From Parietichytrium sp. I65-24A (lineage: Eukaryota > Sar > Bigyra > Thraustochytrida > Thraustochytriidae), in assembly GCA_012862575.1 (NCBI GenBank), contig BLSF01000097.1:38561-102560 (forward strand): a DNA stretch of 64,000 nt, written 5' to 3'. How positions within the stretch are numbered: the stretch's first letter is position 1; each line of letters starts with the position of its first letter. A program made the translations under genes and the position numbers. This document shows positions 20,055 to 29,293 of this stretch, piece by piece. Under the pieces are notes generated by a model, which was not told the origin of the DNA, did no database searches, and saw only the letters and a program-made list of their open reading frames with translations.

Positions 20055-20776
20055 GTTTGTTTTCGAAACTTTAACATCCAAGTTTTTCTCAAAAGTTCAC
20101 TTACTCCAGTGTTCCCCCCCATTCTCTTGCGTGTTTACAATATTTTACAACAGTGTAATGTTGGTATTGCACAAGCTGCTTTATAGAACCCATTTTCCAC
20201 TACCATGGGATGGATGACTTTTTAGCACTTTCACGAGATTTGCAGCTGGTCGTCAGACAAGGGCTTGGCAGCATATAAAAAACTCTTCTCCAAGCGCTGG
20301 CGATCTTCCCCGAGATTGATTTTTTGATAATTTGTGGTTCTTCACACAGTCAAACGTGTCAGAACAGATGATTTGACTGATTCATCGCAGAACTGTACTA
20401 CTTGCTAGCCTTAGCTATAGAATACAACAGTACCGATATCCGTAATCACTGTCAGTACTAGGATGTTACACGCGATAGAAGTTGCTAGCGTCTTCCTGGA
20501 AATCAGAATTCAGGTTACGAGTGAATCGAAGGGAGGAGATACGCGAGGATACTCAGAGCACTCGGCAACGGGCGTTCGGGACACTTCAAGATCCTCCCAT
20601 ATTCTGTTCGTTCTAGGGCGAAAACTGAAGCGCGAAAACCCCGTGCAAGTGCGCCCTGGGGCTGGCTGCGCGCCATAGCCGAACTCTTCCGTCAAACAAT
20701 AGTGGTATCACGATTTCTGAAATACTTGCGAAGCAGTACGCTGGCGGGCTTCAGCCGTGAATCTCGTGCAGACATC
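20055..20776. other. Intergenic spacer
   Basis: Spacer between the dynein heavy chain stop and the first exon of CSN5. No supported gene, repeat array or RNA was seen; CAGTAC/AGTACTAG strings at about 20437-20460 resemble half-sites of the palindrome found elsewhere. Confidence 0.55.
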
Positions 20777-22047
20777 ATGGCGACCATGGAAGGCGACAGC
20801 TTAATTCACATCGATGAGTCACAACTCGAAACCTTGCGGAGCGAGAAGCCTTGGATGTCCGAGTAAGTCGAATGTAGTTTGTGACAAAGATAGATTGATC
20901 ATATTTCACTAATTGTCGTCGCGCAGTCCAAAGCACTTCAAGTCTGTTCAGCTTTCCGCCAGCGCGGCAATGAAAATGGTAAGTTACTTATTGGAGACGA
21001 TGAAGGGGCCGTATCCTGCCTGGGCAGCGTACATTCTTTCGATCAACTTCATATGACGAACTGGCCTAATTTTCAGCACGAAGTTCACACATTCTGATCT
21101 CTGTGCTGCGGTCTTCATCCATGTTTCAGGTTTCTCATGCAGTCGCAGGTGTTGAGAAGGGAATCTCAGCAGGCGGAAAGCCGGTCGAAGTAATGGGTCT
21201 TATGCTGGGTCATCTTTCACCGGACTCCTCGGACACTCTTGTGGTCACGGATTCATTCCCGCTGCCAGTCGAAGGAGCGGAAACGAAGGTATTAGCTGAC
21301 GACCAGGAGGTCATGAATTTTATGATCGACCTCGGTGAAACGTTAGAGCAAACTCGGACCGAGCGCTTTATGGGATGGTACCATAGTCATCCTTTCGATG
21401 TGGATGTCAACTCCCACTGCTTTCTCTCCTCAACGGACCTTACAACACAACTTGCATGGCAGCGCGCCGAGGATAGAAACGGAAATCCGTGGCTCGCAAT
21501 TGTCATTGACCCGCTTCGGTCGCTGGCAAAAGGCCGTCCAGAGATTGGCGCATTTCGTGCTTATCCTCCAGAGTACAATGCTCCTGCAAACGAGGTCCCC
21601 GATGGGACTATCGTTACAGACGACAAGAGCCGAGTAGAAAAATGGGGCTCGTGTTGGAACAGATACCACTCGTTGGATGTAAGATACTTCATGACGTCAC
21701 TGGGAGCCAATGTTTTGAACCTCATTTCCAAGAACTACTTGTGGATGAGCGCTATCTCTTCCACTCCGCATCTTGAGATGGAGCACCGCGATAGATTCGC
21801 AGAGCGCATTAACGGCCTTACAGACAAACTTGTCGAAACTAAAGGGCTAAGAAGAACCCCACTCATCTCTCAGATGGGATTAGGTTCAGAGGCCCTGCTC
21901 TCAAGGTCTACAGGGCAGGGCAAGAGCACGCAATTGGACAAAGCCGAGCAAATGAGTACCGCGCTCAGCGTAGAGCAGCTCCAAGGCCAGCTCTCTCAAC
22001 TTGTCAAACACTTTCTCTTTTCTGCAGATTCACTAAATGACAAATGA
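20777..22047 (+). CDS. CSN5: COP9 signalosome subunit 5 (JAMM deneddylase)
   Basis: The catalytic subunit of the COP9 signalosome, a zinc metalloprotease that removes NEDD8 from cullins. The gene model has three exons: 20777-20862, 20927-20978 and 21130-22047. Introns of 64 and 151 bp have GTAAGT donors and CAG acceptors; all junctions keep frame, giving 351 aa (human CSN5 is about 334). Exon 1 holds the family's EKPW motif, exon 2 DPKHFK, and exon 3 the MPN+ domain. Catalytic Glu lies in EVMGLMLG; zinc ligands are in GWYHSHP and the following S..D. The HxHPx7SxxD motif is expanded: five extra residues separate HSHP from SSTD. VIDPLRSLAKGRPEIGAFRAYP and the later WNRYHSLDVRYF are CSN5-like rather than Rpn11-like. 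No intron-free isoform would include the true start. Confidence 0.93.
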
Positions 22048-22085
22048 AGTCAACTTAGGTTACACGATTCCATTTTCAACTCATA

Positions 22086-22437
22086 TTCTTCTTACCTCTA
22101 AAAAAAATGAGACCACAATTGCGAATCCCCCAGCACGTTGAAACTGTACGGCGAAGGCACGTCCAATCGTACTAATGCTTTGCACGTCGCATTCTACGGA
22201 GACGTATAGAGCTGCCTTGAGGCAGTTCTGTCATATCCTCCCGTTAGGCGATTGAGTACACCTGCTGAAGGCATGGTGCTACTCAAGAGCCTATGCTCCA
22301 AATTTTTCTACTCTGGAAGGGGCAACTCGCGTAGTAGATGAACTGTGAACGCAACGAGTAAACCTGCTGGAGGCAGGGAGCAACTCTCAAGCACGGGCGC
22401 ACTTTGGCTTGTCAGTAAAATAAAAAACTAACTAACT
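22086..22437. repeat. Structured repeat, copy A
   Basis: First copy of a roughly 350-400-bp element repeated directly at 22608-23010. It begins with TCTAAAAAAAATGAGA and ends near GCGCACTTTGGCTTGT. It contains several small hairpins, e.g. CTGCC-TTGA-GGCAG, and modules with an outer GAGT/ACTC stem around an inner GC stem. It has no open reading frame of note. Confidence 0.85.
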
Positions 22438-22451
22438 CTACAGCGTTCAAG

Positions 22452-23757
22452 ATGGAATCTAACATAAAGCGTGGCTGGCTGTTGAAGAAGAACGTCACGG
22501 TCGAGTCCTTTGACGAGTCTGGTGTGCTTTCTCTCGTCTTATTTTTTTTTCATCTCTCATGACTGACTTGTGTATGCTTAGTTTTCCGTTTTAAAAATTT
22601 CTACATCTAAAAAAATGAGACACCACACGCTAATCCCCCAGCAAGTGGAAACTGTACGGTGAAGGCAGCGGTAGCTGCCTAATCCCACAGCAAGTGGAAA
22701 CTGTACGGCGAAAAGGCAGCGGTAGCTGCCTAGCGAATGCACGTTTCGTTCTACTGCTTTGCACGTCGCATTCTACGGAGAGGAATAGAGCTGCCGTAAG
22801 GCAGTTCTATCCGATCCTCCCGTTAGGCGATTGAGTACGCCTGCCGAAGGCATGGCGCTACTCAAGAGCCTATGCACCGAGTAAGCCTGGCTCCAGCAGG
22901 CGCAACTCGCGAAGATGAACTGTGAACGCAACGAGTAAGCCTGCCGGAGGCAGGCGCAACTCTCAAGCACGAAGAAGACCGCCGAAGGCGGGCGCACTTT
23001 GGCTTGTTTGAATTCTAAAAATTTGAATTCTAAAAATTTGAAATTGATCTTGACAGACCTTGGTCATTTATAAGAGAAGTGAGCAAAAAACAAAGAACCT
23101 CCTTCGCTCACGCAGGGTTGGCGCACTTGAGTGTGTTTTGGATCCCCCTTTCCAATTTGCGGAAAGCTAATTATTACTCTGGTCCCCGAAGCGAACGATA
23201 GTGAATTGCGGTAACCGCAACCATGCATAGTACATGCCGCGGTATCCCACTTGTACTATTGTTAGGCATTCGAATATGGAATTATTGGCTACTAGGTAGT
23301 AAAACGAGAAGATGAATTATTGGCGACCAGATACGATTGAGGTTCCAGCGGAAGCGAACGACAGTGAGCAGCTAACCCCTGCCATCGTCGGGTGGAGTTC
23401 CGTAAGGGTACTGACTGTGAGTACCAGTACTGCGCTTGGAATGTGATGAGCTGAAGTACGGAGCAGCACGAGATCCGCTCCTCATAAGCTTGTATGTATC
23501 ACGTGAAGACCATGAGTGACCAGAGCCACGTCATTGTTGTTCTGCTCTCTCTCAGTACATTTATAATTCCGAACAGCGCCACTTTGCAGTCACGGTCAAT
23601 CTGCGGTTGCTGGAACTGTCCTGAAGAGCACGAGTAAGTATAAGTAAAGATCATTTGTAGTTAACTGTAAATTCTATTTTCTGGGTTCTGGTGAACTCCG
23701 TTGTCCCTTAGACTTTGCCCGCCAGGGCTTACTTGCCGAGACATCCATGGAAAGTAA
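22452..23757 (+). CDS. Possible four-exon gene with PH-like start (doubtful)
   Basis: A tentative model only. The candidate exons are 22452-22523, 23057-23130, 23556-23633 and 23712-23757, which join in phase to 89 residues. Exon 1 (MESNIKRGWLLKKN...) and exon 2 (TLVIYKRSEQKT...) look like the first strands of a pleckstrin homology domain. Exons 3-4 add a Cys-rich segment (CGCWNC, ELCPPGLTC). Only the last intron has a strong GTAAGT donor; the first two donors (GTGCTT, GTGTGT) are weak. The two long introns, about 530 and 425 bp, hold the structured repeats. It could be a decayed gene split by repeat insertion, or chance. Confidence 0.25.
22608..23010. repeat. Structured repeat, copy B
   Basis: Second, longer copy of the element at 22086-22437, in the same orientation. 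It adds an internal duplication (a roughly 50-nt unit with GCAAGTGGAAACTGTACGG and the hairpin GGCAGC-GGTA-GCTGCC, present twice). It also has three GAGT(A)...ACTC modules and a terminal CCGCC-GAA-GGCGG hairpin. Stems are kept relative to copy A while loops differ (GTAA versus TTGA; GAA versus TGAA), and one stem pair changes A-T to G-C. On the minus strand several loops read as C(TTCG)G. The element seems to fold as RNA or single-stranded DNA; its identity is unknown. Confidence 0.85.
23150..23650. repeat. Low-copy internal repeats and palindromes
   Basis: A stretch with imperfect repeats GAAGCGAACGAYAGTGA (about 23188 and 23353) and GAATTATTGGCNACNAG (about 23278 and 23314). It also has the palindrome TTGCGGTAACCGCAA (about 23204) and GTACT/AGTAC half-sites (about 23408-23430). 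No supported gene covers it apart from the doubtful exon at 23556-23633. Confidence 0.55.
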
Positions 23758-24041
23758 ATTACATGAAGAGCACAGCATTCTCAACGCAGTCAGTCAGCGG
23801 AATAATTTGTTTCAGGATTTGGGAGACTTTCGTACTTCCATTGATTGCCATTTGCTTTTCCTTTTCTCTTCCAATTAGAAAAGTGAAAATTGAGTGAAAT
23901 GATACAGGTGCACTACATTTATTTAACATCGCTGCTTCTCGTCGCGATGATGCAATTAATTTTACATTCACAGGTTCAAACGCGGAGCCTTCTCAGCAGC
24001 TCCCGCCTGCAAAATTCAAACCGTTAAAGATTGTCGTTCCT

Positions 24042-25577
24042 TTACTCCAGCCGAATCTTGCCGTTTGCAAACTCATCTGGCACTAATGTTGATCCTGCAT
24101 TCGCTGGCTTCATGGGAACTTGAAACTCATACGCAGCATACGGAAACCTCCCTCCACGAAGCATCAACTCGGTCTGGTATGGAGTTAGATCAAGCATATT
24201 ATGATACGAATGAATTGGGGAGTTGTATTCATGAGAGCGCAACCTTCCTTCGCCATCAAAACGAGCGGCTTGCTTATCGTACATTTTACTATATGTGTGC
24301 CCCTGGTGAACCTGCTCGTAGAATTCTGGACTGTAATGAAGCCTCGAGTGCAAATGACGAGGTCCCGATGAGTTCCACGGATGAAGTTCCGGCTCATCGT
24401 GATCCAGTAGGAGCTCATGCTGGTTTTGAAGTCTTTCCACAGCCTTCAGCAGAGCGAAGCGACGGTCCTTTAAAGCCTTGATCTTGTCTCTCATCATTCT
24501 CTCTTTCCCTTTACTATACGCCTCCGGAAGTTCGTACTTAAGTTTCGACTCAGCGTCTACTTCAGACTCGAGCGCAGCGATTCTTCTCTCCAGGCCCTCA
24601 ATTTTGGCTCCCCTTGCTTTGAGGTCTTCCCAAAGTACGCTCCCCACATGTCGATCATAATGTCGATCCTGAAGATGTGCGTCCCGTGGGCCATATAACC
24701 TTTGAGTGCTTTCTCGGTGATCGTGGTCGTAAGAGTTGTTGGAAGGGCCACCAAGGTTTCTTACCGGGTCCTTGCTTGCTATTTTGTCATGATCGCGAGT
24801 CAGATCCGCGAACAACTCCCGAATTAAAGAGCTTTTGATGTCGCTGTGTGAAGAAGGTGCAGACGATGATTTGACGAGAATGTCCGGGTTTGATTTGAAG
24901 CGGAGAAGCAGCTCAGCTCCAAATGAAGAGTTTCTCGCCAAGACCTGGAACTCAAGCGCTGATAGGCCCACATTCGGTTTAGTCTTGGCAAACTTTTCAA
25001 AAATTCGCCCGCCAATAAAGTGATCGGAAAAGCCGATCACTTGAAGGATTTCTAGAAACTGTTCCTGGGGAACTAAACCGGTTTGGCTCTGATGTTCTAC
25101 ACTGTGATATCGTTGGTATAATTGCCCAGACAAGAAGTCCACAAAGTTAGGAGTAGACGAATCAACCCTTGCCAGCCAAGGCTCGGATCCAAAGAGGTCG
25201 TCGACTAATCGAAAGAAAGCCTCTTCCGAGATGCCAATACTTCTATTTCTGCGAATGAAACGACAGCTAAATCTGTTACAACAACCTTTCCTGATCTTCT
25301 CAAAATACTACAAGGACTCACTTCTCAAAAGCTTGGCCAAGGTGAAAAAGCTTGCTCAGTTCCGGCCGACCTCTAAGCGGCTCTGCATTAACTTGTTGCT
25401 GCGCTTGAAACTCGAACTATCGTGCCGAAAAATTAGCCTTCGTTTCAACTACCTGAGTTGCTGACTCGTTCTGATCACGCCAACACTTCTGACAGCTTCC
25501 GGCCAACTTACAGGGTCTGAGGCAGTCCGGCGCGCACCTACTGTGTCAAGCGCCGTGTAAGACCACCGACTTGTCAT
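24042..25577 (-). CDS. Unknown protein with EF-hand-like N-terminus and coiled coil
   Basis: I do not recognise the family. The three-exon model, read on the minus strand, is 25512-25577, 25322-25416 and 24042-25248. Introns are 95 and 73 bp with GTAAGT and GTGAGT donors and TAG/CAG acceptors, all in phase, giving 455 residues. The long last exon has no ATG near its 5' end, and the upstream frame is closed by stops, so splicing is needed. Residues about 45-150 form helix-loop-helix pairs like degenerate EF-hands (SEEAFFRLVDDLFG, VPQEQFLEILQVIGFSD). A coiled coil (EDLKARGAKIEGLERRIAAL onward) follows, then a Tyr/His-rich tail. No signal peptide or membrane segment. The start overlaps the stop of the next upstream minus-strand frame (ATGA). 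Confidence 0.6.
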
Positions 25578-25940
25578 TTTTCAAATGTCTCCAGCAGGTT
25601 TTGTTGGTGTTCGTCCAGAGGTGCAACCGTTGCTTGTGCGGTGGCTGCCGTGCTCCAGCTCGTAAGAGAATCACAATGAATCACACACTGTAGAGCCGCT
25701 AATAAGTTTAATACTAACATAGTACTAACCAGCTCCCTCTCCATCCCTCTCCCCTCCCCACTTGGCAAAAAAAGAGAAACACGCGAGCTCACCTTAGATG
25801 TCTCATCCTCTGCATTAGTGGCTTCCGACACAAGAGACAGGCTTTGAAGCACAGTAGCCGGAAGTTTTCCAGGTGAAGGCAGAAATGGCCGGTCTACAAG
25901 AGCGAGGAGAGTGAACTGAAGATGGACTTTGAAGAAAGCG
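25574..25940 (-). CDS. 3' end of an unknown minus-strand gene (partial model)
   Basis: Two putative exons, 25793-25940 and 25574-25687, are separated by a 105-bp intron (donor GTGAGC, acceptor CTACAG) and join in phase to an 87-residue C-terminus. The first part is helical and hydrophobic (FTLLALVDRPFLPSPGKLPA), the last part polar. The upstream exon with the start codon was not resolved; an ATG at about 26080 leads into a short frame without a good donor. The product is not recognised. The stop overlaps the start of the next gene by the ATGA string, which is odd for a eukaryote; the two could be one gene with a missed intron. Confidence 0.33.
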
Positions 25941-26126
25941 CTGCAAGAACGGAGACTGCTCAGTCAAACAATTTTGAGGTCTCAAAGGAGGATCAAAATT
26001 AAACGTTAAGAAAACAACAACAGACAGCTCTATGTGTGCCTTCCGAAGCGCGGCGAAAGCGCTTTGTAAAGTCCGGCATGATAAGGCTTATTTGAGCAAA
26101 ATATGCTTTGTATTACTGTGAACAAT

Positions 26127-26519
26127 TTATTCAGGAAGATTCTCCTTTACTTTGATGTCCCTCTTGCCCTTTGTGTGATCCTCGTCGATTATCCAAGCAA
26201 AGAGACCAACAGGCACGGCAAGAATCCCTAGAATTGGTACAATGTTGTTCCTGAATCGTTCAATCGATGAAGTTTGACAGTGTGAGCACAGCGCCCCAAT
26301 GTGGTATTATGACTCAAAATCTGCAAAAGGCTGACAGAGCAAGACTTACCTGTTGATGCTAAAAAGTTTGTGCTGGTCAGTCTGATAAGCATCCCACTCT
26401 TCAACGAATTGATTTTTGTGAATCGAGCGTTTCTGTTGAACTCTGGTCGCTGCGCTCTTCCGAAAATTAACTGCGCTGCGGGTAGCCAATGGCCGCAGGC
26501 CAGCAAAGACGCGATTCAT
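26127..26519 (-). CDS. Small mitochondrial inner-membrane protein, possibly complex I NDUFB4-like
   Basis: The two-exon model is 26350-26519 and 26127-26250 on the minus strand. The 99-bp intron has a GTAAGT donor and TTCAG acceptor and joins in phase to 97 residues. The first 34 residues are Arg/Ala/Ser-rich without acids, as in a mitochondrial presequence. HKNQFVEEWDAYQTDQHKLF follows, then one membrane segment (NNIVPILGILAVPVGLFAWII, about 58-78) and a charged tail. This layout (short polar segment with a W, single TM, charged tail) resembles small accessory subunits of complex I such as NDUFB4/B15, but the match is by pattern only. Other small respiratory-chain proteins remain possible. 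Confidence 0.6.
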
Positions 26520-27983
26520 TCTGTACTGTTTGCAGCATGCAAGCAGAGAGCAAGCATCAACACGAGGGCAGCCCAAAGAAAGACGCGAATTAGTTAGTCG
26601 ACGGTGAGGAACTCCAGGAAACACCCGGCGAAGGCCTCGGCGGAAGGCCTTGGCGACGGCAGCGAAGTGCCGCAGACCGGAAAAACTTACGGCTTGGAGG
26701 TTGAGAACGGGAGGAGGCAGCAGAGTCCGACCAAGTCGACAGCACCAGAAGCGCATGCAGAGTTGTCCGCGCACACGCCCTGTCGCTATGGTCTGCTGAC
26801 CCTCAATAACCTAACTGAAAGCAACCTAAAGCGGAATCTTCGCTTGAACGCGAAGAGTTCGTTTGATCTCTCCCACAGCCTAATCCATGGTCATAGAAGC
26901 TTCTACCGAACTGCTTATTGCTTTCAGATAGCAACAGCATTAAACAAGTCAAAGTGGGTGTGCACTCCCTCACAGCCGTCTCCGCCAGTCACAGTCACCA
27001 GTCGTCGCCAGTTTTTGGAGCTTTTGGTTTTCAAAGGTCTGCCAAGTCTACAAAAACTGCACGTTGGTGCGCGTTCTTGCAAAATGTCTGGGGCAGAAAC
27101 TTTAAGTTGAACGCAGATAAGTAACTTTGGTTGAGATGCATATGCTCGCACCAACTCACAAGGCGTAAATATCAAATCGCGATCAACCATGATCATCTAT
27201 GATCAACCGGAGGGAATACCAAATCAAATAGAAGCGGATAAGCGGAACAAATGTCGTCAGACGAGCTTCAGTGAGCTGGCTTTCACGAGGTGTGTCACAC
27301 TCACTCACTCACTCACTCACTCACGCTGACTTGGAAAACTTTTTGATTTCTTCATAAGCTGACTTGTAGGCAGGCTGTCCAAAGAGTCTAGCCTAGGCTA
27401 GCCAACCCTAGCTAGCTAGCCAATAGGGCAAGAGGAGCTTTGTGGCAGGTCGGTACTAAAGTACTGGTATAAATCATCCTATTGAGGTACTCAGTACTCT
27501 TAATAGCGCCGTACTCGCCGTGGTAAGGTATTGCTGTAGCTAAAACAGGCGTTGTTCATCCATGTAACACTACTGTCGCTACTATCTAGCCAGTACAACG
27601 AGAGCAAAGTTCGTGAGTAACACGACTGAGAGGTAGCTGACCCAGCAGCGCTCCGTATGTGTGTGCATTCGGCGCAAACCAGCGTCCACATAGTTTATTT
27701 AGTCCGCAGCCTCCTGTCGACTCACCCCTCGCAGATTCCAAGCTGGAAGCGGTACTCAGTACACGTCTGCTTTCGCGCCGTGACTCAGCTGCCGGTGCGA
27801 AGCGCGGTCAAAGTCTGGTGGTGGCACGCGGAGAAGCTGGACGGTGGGCTTCCAAACCGGTGCTTGGTGCCTCCTCCAGAGCGTGGTCAATCTTGGGAGT
27901 ACAGGTGAGCGTCGGCGTTCCGAAGGGGTGTAGGGGATTTGCGAGACGTGGAGTCGTCGCTTGAAAGTTCCAAGTCCAAGGCG
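26520..27983. other. Spacer upstream of the PH gene
   Basis: About 1.46 kb with no convincing gene. A 168-codon frame at 26604-27110 has no ATG start and no family features, so I do not call it. The stretch holds a (TCAC)n microsatellite, a CTAGCTAGCTAG palindrome (about 27408) and three GTACT-n-AGTAC palindromes (27453, 27487 and 27752), clustered within about 530 bp of the PH gene start. A 5' exon of the PH gene could hide here. Confidence 0.5.
27296..27324 (+). repeat. (TCAC)n microsatellite
   Basis: About seven tetranucleotide units of TCAC/ACTC in a gene-free spacer. Confidence 0.93.
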
Positions 27984-28916
27984 ATGAAGCGTCTTTCACT
28001 GAGGTCCAGCAATAAGCGGGCTTCGCATCGAAGCGAAGCAAGCTCGGTCACAAACGTTGAGCTCAAGTCCAGACTGGTACCAGATGTGTCCAGGCTCCTC
28101 GACACTTTCCGGAAGTTGGCCGAAGATGAAGATGAAGTTGATGGCAGTCTTCGCTCGAGCTCCGCAAGTGTGCGAACGCATTCTCCTTCTTCTGCCAGCG
28201 ACACGGAGGATAGAATACTAAGACTAGAGGTGATGAGGAAGCAGGGTGGAAGGGTGAAGACTTGGCACACAAGATTTTTCGTATTGCGGCAAACGGGGCT
28301 ATACTATTACAAAGATGAAATGCACTTTCGGACTGGGAATCCTCTAGGCAGGATCCTTTTCTGCGACATGATCTCTTTAACGGGTGGTAATTCTGTTGCA
28401 CAAGTTCTTCCACTCGGAATCCATCTCTTGATTGGCTTGAAGTACGTTTTCTGTGTGCACACGGAGACACGAACCTACACGATAGCTGCGCCAAACCGCG
28501 AGTCCCAGGAGGTCTGGGTAAAGACCATCAACAAGGCATACCATAAATTTGTGAGGCAATACAAGTCCAAGAACGCGCTTCTTCAAGAGGTCTGGAGGCT
28601 CGGTGGAGACGAGGACATCCTTGCTGCTGCGCAAAGACTCACGAAAGCTGGCAGCGATGTTGATGAAGTCGTTGAAGACATGATGGAGATAATTTCGGAA
28701 CGGTTCGCTGAGCAGGTAGACACCCTCGTGAAGGAAAAATTACGAGCGACGACATTTTACGCTTGGAAGGCTTTCGTTCGGCATAGTCGACTAGAGAGGA
28801 GGCGGCAATCCGGCTATTTAACACAGGAAGCGGGGTCCTATCACCGAAACTTCTTCAGTCAGCGGAGGAGTCTTGGAGAGAGGCTAGCGGAGAAATTCGG
28901 AATAGGGAAAAAGTGA
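27984..28916 (+). CDS. PH-domain protein
   Basis: A 310-residue protein from the first in-frame ATG (27984); the frame is open further upstream but without an ATG. The N-terminus (1-75) is Ser/Arg-rich. A pleckstrin homology domain spans about 82-188. It starts with MRKQGGRVKTWHTRFFVLRQ (the usual K-x-G...W+.R.F.L), has GLYYYKDE, and ends on the conserved Trp helix (ESQEVWVKTINKAY). The C-terminal third is helical and ends with a basic tail. PH domains bind phosphoinositides or proteins at membranes; the specific role here is unknown. Confidence 0.82.
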   Translation: MKRLSLRSSNKRASHRSEASSVTNVELKSRLVPDVSRLLDTFRKLAEDEDEVDGSLRSSSASVRTHSPSSASDTEDRILRLEVMRKQGGRVKTWHTRFFVLRQTGLYYYKDEMHFRTGNPLGRILFCDMISLTGGNSVAQVLPLGIHLLIGLKYVFCVHTETRTYTIAAPNRESQEVWVKTINKAYHKFVRQYKSKNALLQEVWRLGGDEDILAAAQRLTKAGSDVDEVVEDMMEIISERFAEQVDTLVKEKLRATTFYAWKAFVRHSRLERRRQSGYLTQEAGSYHRNFFSQRRSLGERLAEKFGIGKK

Positions 28917-29293
28917 ATTTGCTGGTTCCGACGAAAAGCGCTGCCGTTCTTTGTTCTTCCTATGTAACATTTTCCCTGGCTGGTTGTTGGTAAATTTGGT
29001 AGTCTTGTTTTGGCTTGCAACAAATCCGTACATCTCAAGTTTTTAGCTCGAGATCCATCCGATAATCATAGATTGTGTAATGGGCGTTGGCTGAAATGTA
29101 TGAATTTATTAGGTTACACACAATGTGGCTTTGACCAGTGACGCCACGAGGGGCGTTGATCCAGATACTTTCGCTCCCCTGGTTGCACACAAAGATATTT
29201 TCTTGTCACAGATCTTTTGTCTGATGAGAAAGGAGCGGATTTAGTGAGAGGGGGGAAAGGGAGTTTCCGCTGCGGCGTCATTAAGCGCAGCAT
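28917..29293. other. Convergent spacer
   Basis: Spacer between the convergent PH and polycystin genes, presumably their 3' UTRs. I see nothing else in it. Confidence 0.6.

Noticed and set aside
22773-22997. 75-codon minus-strand frame with repeated SCAC..QAYS blocks
   Set aside because: It is the translation of the tandem GAGT...ACTC hairpin modules, not a gene.
22608-23010. CRISPR array or ribozyme interpretation of the hairpin repeats
   Set aside because: Repeats are not regularly spaced with unique spacers, and the host is eukaryotic. The conserved hammerhead cores (CTGANGA and GAAA) were not found.
26604-27110. 168-codon plus-strand open frame
   Set aside because: No ATG at its start, composition unlike the neighbouring genes and no motif. 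It overlaps the upstream region of the small mitochondrial gene on the other strand.
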